A DNA stretch of 64,000 nt from Agromyces sp. G08B096 (GCF_040267705.1 NZ_CP158374.1:2976001-3040000), one strand, 5' to 3'. Counted from the first letter of the stretch, positions 16,924 through 25,043 are shown. Notes: generated from the letters alone by a model not told the origin. Numbers and translations are program-made.

Positions 16924-16972
16924 GCGCACTGCCCTCCGAAGAGGGCGGTGATCACTTGAGGGTGACGGTGGC
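16924..16972 (-). repeat. rplL 3' end and terminator, original copy of a 49-bp repeat
   Basis: This copy overlaps the real end of rplL (stop at 16952-16954). The matching unit at 16868-16916 lies directly downstream in the direction of transcription. Confidence 0.9.
16931..16946 (-). terminator. UUCG-loop terminator of rplL
   Basis: The stem GCCCTC/GAGGGC closes a TTCG loop on the minus strand, starting 5 bp after the rplL stop codon. The UUCG tetraloop is exceptionally stable. There is no U tract. Confidence 0.65.
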
Positions 16973-17344
16973 GCCGGCCTCCTCGAGGGCGGCCTTGGCC
17001 TTCTCGGCGGTCTCCTTGTTCGCGCCCTCGAGCACGGCCTTGGGAGCACCGTCGACGACGGCCTTCGCCTCGCCGAGGCCGAGCGAGGTGAGCTCGCGGA
17101 CGACCTTGATGACCTGGATCTTCTTGTCGCCGGCGGCCTCGAGAACGACGTCGAACGAGTCCTTCTCCTCGGCCTCCTCGGCACCGCCAGCGGCGCCACC
17201 GGCGGCGGGAGCAGCAGCAACCGCGACGGGGGCGGCGGCGGTGACCTCGAAGGTCTCCTCGAACGCCTTGACGAACTCCGAGAGCTCGATGAGGGTCAGG
17301 CCCTTGAACTGCTCGAGCAGCTCCTCAGTGGACAGCTTCGCCAT
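16952..17344 (-). CDS. rplL: 50S ribosomal protein L7/L12
   Basis: 130 aa, normal length. The N-terminal dimerisation domain ([30 protein letters not shown] begins the protein) is followed by an Ala/Gly/Pro-rich hinge and the conserved C-terminal domain that contacts translation factors ([20 protein letters not shown], then [14 protein letters not shown]). It forms the ribosomal stalk with L10. The start ATG has AAGGAG at good spacing. It is 49 bp downstream of rplJ, the standard bacterial order. The last codons and terminator are partly duplicated downstream. Confidence 0.99.
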   Translation of the reverse strand: MAKLSTEELLEQFKGLTLIELSEFVKAFEETFEVTAAAPVAVAAAPAAGGAAGGAEEAEEKDSFDVVLEAAGDKKIQVIKVVRELTSLGLGEAKAVVDGAPKAVLEGANKETAEKAKAALEEAGATVTLK

Positions 17345-17393
17345 GATTTTCTCCTTAGATTTCCTGGTAACTCACCGCTTGAGAGGCTCGCGC

Positions 17394-17909
17394 CTACGCA
17401 GCGGACTCCTGCTTCTCACGCAGCGCGTCGACCGTGCGGACGGCCTTCGAGAGCGGTGCGTTGAACAGATATGCGGCTCCGAACAGCGAGGCCTTGAAGG
17501 CACCGGCGAGCTTCGCCAGCAGCACTTCGCGGGACTCGAGGTCGGCGAGCTTGCCTACCTCTTCGGCGGTCAGGGGCTTGCCATCGAAATAGCCGCCCTT
17601 GACCACGAGGAGAGGGTTCGCCTTGGCGAAGTCACGCAGCGACTTCGCGACGGCGACCGGGTCGCCGTGCACGAACGCGATCGCCGACGGGCCCGCGAGG
17701 GCGTCGTCGAACGCGGTGATCCCGGCATTGTTGGCCGCGATCTTGGTCAGCGTGTTCTTCACCACGGCGTAGCTCGCGTCCCCACTGATGGACTTGCGCA
17801 GCGTCTTGAGCTGCGCAACAGTGAGGCCGCGGTATTCGGTCAGCAGAACGGCGGTCGAGCTCTCGAACAGGTTCGAGAGTTCGGCAACCGCGGCTTCCTT
17901 GTTCGCCAT
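17394..17909 (-). CDS. rplJ: 50S ribosomal protein L10
   Basis: 171 aa. It shows [21 protein letters not shown], then [16 protein letters not shown] and the RNA-binding segment [13 protein letters not shown] of L10. It anchors L7/L12 dimers to the 23S rRNA stalk base and binds its own leader RNA to limit synthesis. I chose ATG 17909 because AAGGAG lies six bases before it; an upstream in-frame ATG at 17930 lacks such a site. The gene follows an L10-leader-like region with a terminator hairpin at 17976-18005. Confidence 0.98.
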   Translation of the reverse strand: MANKEAAVAELSNLFESSTAVLLTEYRGLTVAQLKTLRKSISGDASYAVVKNTLTKIAANNAGITAFDDALAGPSAIAFVHGDPVAVAKSLRDFAKANPLLVVKGGYFDGKPLTAEEVGKLADLESREVLLAKLAGAFKASLFGAAYLFNAPLSKAVRTVDALREKQESAA

Positions 17910-17975
17910 GGCCACTCCTTGTGTCTTCAACGTGCATCGCGGAGGCGGTGCACGGCCTGGGAGCGCTGGCGCATG

Positions 17976-18005
17976 AAAAAAGCTCCGACGCAGTTGCGCG
18001 GAGCT
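17976..18005 (-). terminator. Attenuator hairpin in the rplJ leader
   Basis: AGCTCCG and CGGAGCT form a 7-bp stem around an 11-nt loop, followed by UUUUUU. It lies 67 bp before the rplJ start codon. It is one of the few hairpins in the window with a true U tract, which supports an attenuator role. Confidence 0.75.
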
Positions 18006-18118
18006 CGGCCCGGAATCGGGAAGTCTTCGTCACACCTGCGCGGGCCCCTGCTTTCACAGGACTTCGGTCGGTTCGCACGCGAAACGACGACCAGCGGTCT
18101 TCGGCTCCGTACAGCGTA
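17976..18118 (-). ncRNA. L10 leader (ribosomal protein autoregulatory RNA) with attenuator
   Basis: The roughly 140-nt untranslated leader before rplJ contains CCGAAGACCGC near its 5' end and a later GACGAAGACUUCC segment, resembling the L10_leader family of high-GC bacteria. It ends in an intrinsic terminator: stem AGCTCCG (17999-18005 on the plus strand as its complement) pairing with 17981-17987, followed by a run of six U (plus-strand A at 17976-17981). A -10-like TACGCT (18113-18118) and a -35-like TTGGCC (18137-18142) lie at its start with an 18-bp spacer. L10 or L10-L12 binding presumably decides between read-through and termination. Confidence 0.75.
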
Positions 18119-18316
18119 GCGGATGCCTCACCCCCGGCCAAATCCGCCCGGTCTCGGCGCCAGCCCGCACAAGCACCCACCCGGCCCCTCACGCAGGACC
18201 ACGTGTGGACGGAATCCGCCGGTGCGAGGCATCCGTCACCGGCACATCCCGCCGACACGTCGCCGTCGCGTCCGCCGGGAACCATCACCCGGGGAATAGT
18301 TGACGGACATCAATAG

Positions 18317-18345
18317 TTGACGTAATGCAACCAATGTCATATAGT
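18317..18345 (+). promoter_or_regulatory. Consensus promoter of the MFS-marR operon
   Basis: TTGACG (18317-18322), a 17-bp spacer and TATAGT (18340-18345) make a near-consensus housekeeping promoter. The word ATAGTTGAC occurs at about 18296, 18313 and 18341, so -35-like and operator-like elements are repeated here. The TTG start codon of the exporter is 43 bp downstream of the -10. Confidence 0.7.
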
Positions 18346-18359
18346 TGACATCTATCAAC
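18344..18359. promoter_or_regulatory. Putative MarR operator
   Basis: GTTGACATCTATCAAC contains the inverted repeat GTTGA-N6-TCAAC. It begins within the -10 element of the exporter promoter and covers the expected transcription start. The MarR-type repressor encoded downstream is the natural candidate to bind it. Confidence 0.6.
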
Positions 18360-18388
18360 GAATCCACTCGGGCAAGGACACACTCGAT

Positions 18389-20092
18389 TTGACTGCAGCA
18401 CCCACCACCGAACTCGAGGCCAAGCGCACGCACCGCGAGGTGTTCACTGCGCTCTCCGGCCTCATCATGGGCATGTTCGTGGCCGTGATCTCGGGCACGG
18501 TCGTCTCGACCTCGATGCCCGTCATCATCGCCGACCTCGGCGGCGACCAGGCCGCCTACACCTGGGTCATCACGGCCAGCCTCCTCGCGACCGCCGTGTC
18601 GACCCCGATCTGGGGCAAGCTCGCCGACCTCGTCGACCGCAAGCTCCTGCTCCAGCTCGCGCTCGGCCTCTTCGTGGTCGGCACCGTCATCGCGGGCTTC
18701 TCGCAGAGCACCGAGATGCTCATCGGCGTCCGCGTCATCCAGGGCATCGGCGCCGGCGGCCTGATGTCGCTCGTCATGATCGCCGTCGCGCTCATCATCT
18801 CCCCGCGCGAGCGCGGCAAGTACATGGGCGTCGTCGGCGGCATCATGGCCCTCGCGACCATCGGCGGCCCGCTCCTCGGCGGTCTCATCACCGACGCCTG
18901 GGGCTGGCGCGCGAACTTCTTCATCGGCGTCCCGTTCGCGGTCGCGGCGATCATCATGATCCAGCGCACGCTGCACCTGCCGAAGCCGAACCGCGACAAG
19001 GTCCGCATCGACTACCTCGGCGCGATCCTGCTCGCCGTGGGCGTCTCGCTCCTGCTCATCTGGGTCTCCATGGGCGGCAGCCAGTTCGACTGGGACTCGA
19101 CCGAGAGCATCGTGATCGTCGCCATCTCGGCGGCCGCGATCATCGCCTTCGTCGTGACCGAATTCTTCGTGCCCGAGCCGATCGTGCCGATGACCCTCTT
19201 CAAGAACCGCACGTTCACGCTCGCGGTGGTCGCCTCGATCTCGGTCGGCGTGGCGATGTTCGCGACGAGCGTCTTCCTCGCGCAGTACTTCCAGCTGGCT
19301 CGGGGCGCGACCCCGACCGAGTCGGGGCTCATGACCATCCCGATGATCATCGGCCAGATGGGCGCCTCGATCGGCATCGGCGCGCTCGTGAGCCGGTACG
19401 GCAAGTGGAAGGGCTGGATGCTCCTCGGCTCGGTGCTCACCATCGCGGGCGTCAGCCTCATGGCGACGCTCCGGTACGACACCGACTTCCTGTGGGTCTC
19501 GGTCTACATGGTGGTGCTCGGCGCCGGCCTCGGCATGGTGATGCAGAACCTCACGCTCATCGTGCAGAACGACACCCCCGTGTCGCAGCTCGGTGCGGCC
19601 AGCTCGAACGTGAACTTCTTCCGTTCGATCGCCGGCACCATCGGCGTGACGATCATGGGCTCGCTCCTCGCCACCCAGGTCACCACCCACATCACCGACG
19701 GGCTGAAGCACTTCACGCCCACCTCGCCCGACGAGGTCGAGGCGCTGAAGGGTCTCGCCTCGGGCAACGTGCCGAAGGTCGGCGAGCTGCCCGACGCGAT
19801 CCGCGTGATCGTCGAGGGCGCATACGGCCACGGCATCGCGGACGTGTTCATCATCGCGATCCCGCTCGCGGTGATCAGCCTCATCGCGATCGCGTTCCTG
19901 CCGAACAAGTCGCTGTCGACCAAGAACGCGGCGCAGACGCTCGCCGAGGAGGCCGAGGGCGCGGCCATCGACCTCGCCGAGGCCGAGATCGCCGCGCCGG
20001 TCACCTCGTCGGTGCAGGTGCTCGAAGGCGGTCGCCCGTCGGACGCCGCGTCGGGCGGGCAGGATGCGTCATCCTCCGGGACGCGCAAGTAG
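18389..20092 (+). CDS. MFS multidrug efflux transporter, DHA2/EmrB-QacA type
   Basis: 567-aa integral membrane protein with about 14 predicted helices. It has the DHA2 motifs: VVSTSMPVIIADLGGDQAAYTWV near helix 1, GKLADLVDRKLLL (motif A), and GGPLLGGLITDAWGWRANFF (motif C region). The C-terminal 50 residues are a soluble acidic tail. Drug/proton antiporters of this type export hydrophobic compounds. The start is TTG at 18389; an AAGGA lies 12-16 bases upstream, and no better in-frame start is seen. A MarR repressor gene follows by 1 bp, giving an exporter-repressor operon. Confidence 0.93.
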   Translation: MTAAPTTELEAKRTHREVFTALSGLIMGMFVAVISGTVVSTSMPVIIADLGGDQAAYTWVITASLLATAVSTPIWGKLADLVDRKLLLQLALGLFVVGTVIAGFSQSTEMLIGVRVIQGIGAGGLMSLVMIAVALIISPRERGKYMGVVGGIMALATIGGPLLGGLITDAWGWRANFFIGVPFAVAAIIMIQRTLHLPKPNRDKVRIDYLGAILLAVGVSLLLIWVSMGGSQFDWDSTESIVIVAISAAAIIAFVVTEFFVPEPIVPMTLFKNRTFTLAVVASISVGVAMFATSVFLAQYFQLARGATPTESGLMTIPMIIGQMGASIGIGALVSRYGKWKGWMLLGSVLTIAGVSLMATLRYDTDFLWVSVYMVVLGAGLGMVMQNLTLIVQNDTPVSQLGAASSNVNFFRSIAGTIGVTIMGSLLATQVTTHITDGLKHFTPTSPDEVEALKGLASGNVPKVGELPDAIRVIVEGAYGHGIADVFIIAIPLAVISLIAIAFLPNKSLSTKNAAQTLAEEAEGAAIDLAEAEIAAPVTSSVQVLEGGRPSDAASGGQDASSSGTRK

Positions 20093-20093
20093 C

Positions 20094-20543
20094 ATGATCG
20101 CCATGACCGCGGACCCCGCCGTCGACGAGGCCATCGCCGCCGTCGAGGACCAGCTGAGCCTCGTCTTCACGCGGGCCCGCGCGATCTGGAAGCAGGCCGC
20201 GGAGCTCATCCACCCCGATCTGCAGCCGGCCGGCTACAAGGTGCTCGCCTCGATCGTGCGGCTCGGCCCCACGAACGCGCACGTGCTCTCCGACCAGCTC
20301 GAGATGGACAAGAGCGTCATCAGCCGCCAGGTCAGGGTCCTCGAGGACCTCGGCCTGGTGGTGAGCCGGCCCGACGAGCGCGACGGGCGCCTGCGGGTGC
20401 TCGAACCGACCGAGGAGGCGACCGAGCGGGTCGCGTCGGTTCGCGCGCACAACCAGGCGCGCGTGCGCACGGCACTCGCGCAGCGGTCGCCCGAAGAGCT
20501 CCGGGTCTTCGCCGACATGCTCCGCATTCTGACCGAGGCCTGA
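20094..20543 (+). CDS. MarR-family transcriptional repressor
   Basis: About 149 aa, the usual MarR length. The winged helix reads TNAHVLSDQLEMDKSVISRQVRVLEDLGLVVSRPDERDGR, with the DERDGR wing typical of the family; the flanking helices form the dimer interface. It starts immediately after the exporter stop codon; ATG at 20103 is an alternative start. It probably represses its own operon through the inverted repeat at 18344-18359 and releases DNA when a transported drug binds. Confidence 0.92.
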   Translation: MIAMTADPAVDEAIAAVEDQLSLVFTRARAIWKQAAELIHPDLQPAGYKVLASIVRLGPTNAHVLSDQLEMDKSVISRQVRVLEDLGLVVSRPDERDGRLRVLEPTEEATERVASVRAHNQARVRTALAQRSPEELRVFADMLRILTEA

Positions 20544-20552
20544 TCCGCCACC

Positions 20553-20585
20553 ACGACGGCCCGCCCTTCCCGGGCGGGCCGTCGT
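20553..20585 (+). terminator. Hairpin terminator after marR
   Basis: A perfect 14-bp stem, ACGACGGCCCGCCC (20553-20566) with its complement at 20572-20585, around a 5-nt loop. It begins 10 bp after the MarR stop codon. Confidence 0.7.
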
Positions 20586-20636
20586 CGTACCCGCGGAGCA
20601 CCGGTCGATGTCGGCGGCGCGTGCTTTGCTCAGCCC

Positions 20637-21029
20637 ATGGAGATCATTCACGTCAACCCCGACTCGCTGCACAAGAACCCCGCGTTCAGCCAGGGCATCC
20701 TCGTGCGCGGTGACCACGACACGCTCTACATCGGCGGCCAGAACGGCACGGATGCCTCCGGCGCGATCATCGAGGGCGGCGCCGGTGCCCAGTCGGCGCA
20801 GGCGATGCGCAACGTGCTCGCCGTGCTCGAGGAGGTCGGCGCCGACGCGTCGAACGTCGTGCGGCTCGCCATCCACCTGCACCCCGACGCGTCGCTCGAG
20901 GAGGCCTTCGGCGGCGCCATGCAGGTCTGGGGCGGCGTCCCCTCGACCGTGACGGTGCTCCGCGTCGCGCCCGTGCGCCCGGAGGCTCTGGTCGAGGTCG
21001 ACGCCGTCGCCGTCGTGCCCCGCGCCTAG
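20637..21029 (+). CDS. RidA/YjgF-family protein
   Basis: 130-aa protein of the trimeric RidA fold: NPAFSQGILVRG, YIGGQNGTDASG, and a closing VEVDAVAVV strand. Canonical RidA deaminates reactive enamines/imines using an Arg in the segment PARSCVEV. Here the corresponding stretch reads VPSTVTVLRV, so that Arg appears to be missing and deaminase activity is doubtful. It has its own hairpin terminator upstream and is a single gene. Its stop TAG overlaps the stop of the convergent histidine kinase in a CTAG palindrome (21026-21029). Confidence 0.88.
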   Translation: MEIIHVNPDSLHKNPAFSQGILVRGDHDTLYIGGQNGTDASGAIIEGGAGAQSAQAMRNVLAVLEEVGADASNVVRLAIHLHPDASLEEAFGGAMQVWGGVPSTVTVLRVAPVRPEALVEVDAVAVVPRA

Positions 21030-22654
21030 TCGCCGGCGCCGGATTCGGCGGCCGCGGCCCGGGCCGCTCCGGCGGTAGTCGCAGGCTCGGCGTCTTCCGA
21101 CGACGCTCGCGCGCCGGTGTCCGCCGGTGCCGGCGCCTCGACGGGCAGCCGCACGGTGAACACGGTGCGCCCCGGCTCGCTCTCGACGGAGACCTCGCCG
21201 TCGTGCGCCTCGACGACAGCGCGCACGATGGCGAGACCGAGCCCCGTGCTGCCGGCGCGCCGCGATCGCGAGCTGTCGCCCCGCGCGAACCGCTCGAACA
21301 ACGTGTCGCGGACGCCCGGGTCGATGCCCGGGCCGTCGTCGGCGACGGTGATCGTCGCGGACGAGGCATCCGCTGTCAGGGTCGCGGCGACCGCGGTGCC
21401 GGCCGGCGTGTGCACGCGCGCGTTCGCGAGGAGGTTGCCGAGCACCTGCCGCAGTCGTGGCTCGTCGCCGGTCACGAGCACGGGCCGCTCCGGCACCGAG
21501 ACCTCCCAGTCATGGTCGGGCCCGGCGACCTGGGCGTCGGCGACCGCGTCGGCCACCAGGGCTCCGAGGTCCACCTCGGCGTGCACGAGCTCGCGTCCCT
21601 CGTCGAGTCGGGCGAGCAGGAGCAGGTCCTCGACGAGCTCGGTCATCCGCACCGTCTCCGACTCGATGCGGCCGATCGCGTGCCGCACGTCCTCGGGCAG
21701 CTCGCCGCCGTGGAGGCGGGTGAGCTCGGCGTAGCCGCGGATCGAGGCGAGCGGGGTGCGCAGCTCGTGCGAGGCATCCGCGACGAACCGGCGGACCTTG
21801 CGCTCCGACTGCTCGCGGGCGGACAGCGCGGACGCGACATGGCCGAGCATCCGGTTGAACGCGGTGCCGAGGCGCCCGACCTCGGTGCGCGGGTCGTCGA
21901 CGGCGACCCGCTCGTCGAGGTCGACGTCGCCGCGGTCGAGGGGCAGCTCCGAGACGGCCTGCGCGGTCTCGGTCACCCGGCCGAGCGGTGCGAGCGCCCG
22001 CCGCACGAGCAGGGTGCCGGCCCAGAGTGCGACGAGGATGCCGCCGGCCGCGACCACGGCGACGGTGACGGCCAGCTGCGTCGTCTGCGCCGTGACGTCG
22101 CCGAGCGGCAGTGCGAGCACGACTCGCACGCCGACCTGCGACTCGACGGCGAGGGCGCGGTACGCGCCGAGGGCGCCGGCCGTGATGGTGTGCGGTTCGC
22201 GATCGGGCGCCACCTCGGCGAGCGCGGCGGAGGCCGCCGGCCCGGGCTCCGCGATCTCGCCCTGCGCGATCACGCCGGCGACGACGGTGGCGTCGGCGCC
22301 GAACACGAGGCCCCCGAGGGTGCCGTCGGGCTGGCCGGGGATGCGGAGGAACTCCAGCACCGTCGCACGCGGGTCGTCGGGGATGCCGGGGCCTGCGGCG
22401 GCGGTCGCCCGCGAGGACGCCGCCCGAAGGCTCGCGTCGAGGCGTTCGACCGATGACGCGTGGAAGAGCAGCACGGTGGCGACGCCGATCACGGCGCTGA
22501 TCGCCACGAGGAGTCCGGCGATGAGCACGAGCAGGCGCCGCTCCAGCGTCCAGGGCAGGCGCGGCCGGCCGCCGGCCGGGCTGCTGCCGCGGGGTCCGGT
22601 GGCCACGCGGGCACGCACGGCGGCGGCGTGCCCCGGATCGCCGGGGCGGGTCAT
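21026..22654 (-). CDS. Membrane sensor histidine kinase
   Basis: 542 aa. Two membrane helices (about residues 40-65 and 190-215) flank an extracellular sensor of about 125 residues. A HAMP linker follows, then the HisKA domain with phospho-accepting His in VADASHELRTPLASI, and a HATPase_c domain with N-box LLANARVHTP, G1 DDGPGID and G2 GSTGLGLAIV. The Ala/Pro-rich C-terminal 30 residues look disordered. It is coupled to the response regulator by an ATGA overlap at 22651-22654. The architecture resembles TcrY/MprB-like envelope sensors; the signal is unknown. Confidence 0.94.
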   Translation of the reverse strand: MTRPGDPGHAAAVRARVATGPRGSSPAGGRPRLPWTLERRLLVLIAGLLVAISAVIGVATVLLFHASSVERLDASLRAASSRATAAAGPGIPDDPRATVLEFLRIPGQPDGTLGGLVFGADATVVAGVIAQGEIAEPGPAASAALAEVAPDREPHTITAGALGAYRALAVESQVGVRVVLALPLGDVTAQTTQLAVTVAVVAAGGILVALWAGTLLVRRALAPLGRVTETAQAVSELPLDRGDVDLDERVAVDDPRTEVGRLGTAFNRMLGHVASALSAREQSERKVRRFVADASHELRTPLASIRGYAELTRLHGGELPEDVRHAIGRIESETVRMTELVEDLLLLARLDEGRELVHAEVDLGALVADAVADAQVAGPDHDWEVSVPERPVLVTGDEPRLRQVLGNLLANARVHTPAGTAVAATLTADASSATITVADDGPGIDPGVRDTLFERFARGDSSRSRRAGSTGLGLAIVRAVVEAHDGEVSVESEPGRTVFTVRLPVEAPAPADTGARASSEDAEPATTAGAARAAAAESGAGD

Positions 22655-23391
22655 CCGGCGGCCTTCAGCATGTACCCGGCGCCTCGCACGGTGTGGATCA
22701 TCGGCTCGCGCCCCTGGTCGATCTTCTTGCGGAGGTACGAGATGTACAGCTCGACGACCGACTCCTTGCCGCCGAAGTCGTACGACCAGACGCGGTCGAG
22801 GATCTGCGCCTTCGACAGCACGCGGCGCGGGTTGCGCATGAGGAAGCGGAGCAGCTCGAACTCGGTCGCGGTGAGCTCGATGGGCTGGCCGGCGCGTTCC
22901 ACCTCGTACGAGTCCTCGTCGAGCGTGAGATCGCCGACCCGCAGCACCGGGTCCCGCTGCTGGGCGAGGGTGAGCGTGGAGCGGCGGATGAGTCCGCGCA
23001 CGCGCGCGACGACCTCCTCGAGGCTGAAGGGCTTCGTGACGTAGTCGTCGCCGCCCGCGGTGAGGCCTGCGATGCGATCGTCGAGCGAGTCCTTCGCGGT
23101 GAGGAAGAGCACCGGCGTCTCGGTGCCGTCGGCGCGCACCCGCTGCAGGACCTCGAGGCCGTCGATGTCGGGCAGCATGATGTCGAGCACGATCGCATCG
23201 GGCCGGAACTCGCGCGCCGTCTTCACGGCGGCGAGGCCGTCGCCCGCGGTCCGCACGTCCCAGCCCTCGTAGCGGAACGCCATCTTCAGCAGGTCGGCGA
23301 GGGATGCCTCGTCGTCGACGACGAGCACCCGCACCATCGACCCGTCGGGCTTCTGCAGCTGCGGGACGCGGTGGGTCTGCTCGGTGCTCAT
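22651..23391 (-). CDS. OmpR-family response regulator
   Basis: About 246 aa. The receiver domain has the acidic pair VVDDEAS, the phospho-acceptor Asp in IVLDIMLPD, Thr/Ala in FLTAKD and Lys in YVTKPF. The winged-helix output domain ends with the recognition segment ESVVELYISYLRKKIDQ and HTVRGAGYML. I start at ATG 23391 with GGTGG just upstream; an ATG at 23409 would add six residues. It lies head to head with a MacB-like exporter, and two inverted copies of a 17-bp tandem box lie between them, so it probably controls both itself and the exporter. Confidence 0.95.
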   Translation of the reverse strand: MSTEQTHRVPQLQKPDGSMVRVLVVDDEASLADLLKMAFRYEGWDVRTAGDGLAAVKTAREFRPDAIVLDIMLPDIDGLEVLQRVRADGTETPVLFLTAKDSLDDRIAGLTAGGDDYVTKPFSLEEVVARVRGLIRRSTLTLAQQRDPVLRVGDLTLDEDSYEVERAGQPIELTATEFELLRFLMRNPRRVLSKAQILDRVWSYDFGGKESVVELYISYLRKKIDQGREPMIHTVRGAGYMLKAAG

Positions 23392-23413
23392 GCCACCAAG
23401 TATCGTCATGCCG

Positions 23414-23430
23414 CTATGCGTTCCCTATGA
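23414..23430 (+). promoter_or_regulatory. Putative response-regulator box 1
   Basis: CTATGCGTTCCCTATGA holds two CTATG half-sites 11 bp apart, one helical turn, as expected for tandem binding by an OmpR-type dimer. It lies 23 bp upstream of the response-regulator start codon. Confidence 0.6.
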
Positions 23431-23469
23431 CCCCGCTGGACGTTCGGCGGTCGGCAGCGGGGGCCGCAC

Positions 23470-23486
23470 TCATGGGGAATCCATAG
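23470..23486 (-). promoter_or_regulatory. Putative response-regulator box 2
   Basis: On the minus strand CTATGGATTCCCCATGA matches box 1 at 14 of 17 positions with the same 11-bp half-site spacing, in inverted orientation. It ends 33 bp before a -10-like TAGCGT (23519-23524) of the exporter gene, a position suited to activation. Confidence 0.6.
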
Positions 23487-23531
23487 ACGCGTGCTGGCGC
23501 CGCCATAGCGCCGCTCCCTAGCGTCTGGCCC

Positions 23532-25043
23532 ATGTTCTTCACCTACCTCCGGCGAGAGCTCGCCGGCCGGCGGCGCCAGACCGCGATCATCGCGATCGGG
23601 CTCGCCCTGGCCATCGGCCTCGTGATCATCGTGAATGCGGTGTCGACCGGCGTGCGCAGCGCGCAGGCGGCCGTCCTCGAGTCGGCGTACGGGGTCGGCA
23701 CCGACCTGACCGTCAGCGCGACCCCGACCGCTGAGGGCGGAGCCGCGGGACCGCAGCGGTTCGAGTTCGGCGCCGACGACGGCACGACGGCCGACGGGTC
23801 GACGCAGCTCAGCCAGTCGCGCCTCGTCGCCGCCCCCGGCAGTTCGACGTTCGACGAGTCGGCGCTCGAGGAGGTGCAGGGCGTCGACGGCGTCGCGGCG
23901 GCCTCCGCGACGCTGTCGCTTCGGAACCTGGCGTTCTCGGGCGAGCTGCCCGACGTGCGGCAGTCGCAGGACGGCGGCGAGACCGGCCCGTCCGACGAGG
24001 TGATGCAGCAGCCTCCGTCGGGCGGCGCCGACGGTGCGGGCGGCAGCGCCTTCGACGTCGACACGTTCTCCGTGCTCGGGCTCGACCCGTCGGCGGAGTC
24101 CGTCGGCCCGCTCTCCGCCGTCGAGCTCGCCGACGGGCGCGGGCTCGAGGCATCCGACACCGGAGACGCGGTCGCCGTGCTCGACGCGACGTACGCGACG
24201 ACGTCGGGGCTCGCCGTCGGCGACACGATCGATATCGGCGGCACGACGTTCGAGGTCGTCGGGACCGTCGCCTCGACCTCCGCCGACGCGTCGACCGCGT
24301 CCGATGTGTACATCCCGCTCGACCTCGCGCAGGAGCTCTCGGGCAACGAGGGACTCATCAGCGACGTCTACGTGCAGGCGTCCTCCGCCGACCGCATCGA
24401 CGCCGTGCAGGCCGGGATCGAGGAGGCCCTGCCGGACGTCACCGTGAACACGCAGTCCGACCTCGCCTCCCAGGTCTCGGGTTCGCTCGCCACCGCGTCG
24501 AACCTGGTCTCGAGCCTCGGCCTCTGGATCTCGCTCGCGGTGCTCGTCGCGGCGTTCCTCATCGCGATCCTCCTCACGATCCAGTCGGTGACCCGTCGGA
24601 CGCGCGAGTTCGGCACGCTGAAGGCCATCGGCTGGTCGAACCGGCGCATCGTCGGCCAGGTCACGGGCGAGTCGCTCGTGCAGGGCCTCATCGGCGGTGC
24701 GGCGGGGCTGGTCGTCGGCCTCGGGGGCATCCTCGTGATCAACCTGCTGGGTCTCACGCTCGGCGGCGGGGTCTCCGGCGACGGCGCCTTCATGGTGGCG
24801 GGCCCCGGCGGGCAGACACCCGACGGCGCTCCGGGCGGCGCCGTGAGCGGCGGACCCTTCGGCGACCGCGCCGACGCGCTCGCGCAGGGCACGACCGAGG
24901 TGGTGCTGAACGCGCCGGTCACGGTGGGCGTCATCGCGATCGCCATCGGGCTGGCTCTCCTCGGCGGCATCGCGGCCGGGGCGATCGGCGGCTGGCGTGC
25001 CGCCCGCCTCCGGCCCGCCGAGGCGCTGCGGAGCGTCGCATGA
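23532..25043 (+). CDS. MacB/FtsX-type ABC transporter permease
   Basis: 503 aa. One N-terminal helix (TAIIAIGLALAIGLVIIVNAV) is followed by a large extracellular MacB_PCD-like domain (about 45-315) rich in Ser/Thr/Asp, then three C-terminal helices with the FtsX core (REFGTLKAIGWSNRRIVGQVTGE). A long Gly/Pro loop lies between the last two helices. Such permeases do not move small solutes; they drive export or mechanical signalling of peptides or lipoproteins. A -10-like TAGCGT ends 8 bp before the ATG and there is no Shine-Dalgarno sequence, so the mRNA may be leaderless. It forms an exporter with the next gene. Confidence 0.93.
   Translation: MFFTYLRRELAGRRRQTAIIAIGLALAIGLVIIVNAVSTGVRSAQAAVLESAYGVGTDLTVSATPTAEGGAAGPQRFEFGADDGTTADGSTQLSQSRLVAAPGSSTFDESALEEVQGVDGVAAASATLSLRNLAFSGELPDVRQSQDGGETGPSDEVMQQPPSGGADGAGGSAFDVDTFSVLGLDPSAESVGPLSAVELADGRGLEASDTGDAVAVLDATYATTSGLAVGDTIDIGGTTFEVVGTVASTSADASTASDVYIPLDLAQELSGNEGLISDVYVQASSADRIDAVQAGIEEALPDVTVNTQSDLASQVSGSLATASNLVSSLGLWISLAVLVAAFLIAILLTIQSVTRRTREFGTLKAIGWSNRRIVGQVTGESLVQGLIGGAAGLVVGLGGILVINLLGLTLGGGVSGDGAFMVAGPGGQTPDGAPGGAVSGGPFGDRADALAQGTTEVVLNAPVTVGVIAIAIGLALLGGIAAGAIGGWRAARLRPAEALRSVA

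Noticed and set aside
16868-16972. Insertion-sequence ends or attachment-site repeats
   Set aside because: The two copies are direct, only 56 bp apart, and consist of the end of rplL itself, with no transposase or integrase nearby. A local duplication explains them.
17910-18288. N-terminal extension or separate gene upstream of rplJ
   Set aside because: An open frame passes through the leader, but the attenuator hairpin with a U tract and the L10-leader-like segments show this is untranslated RNA.
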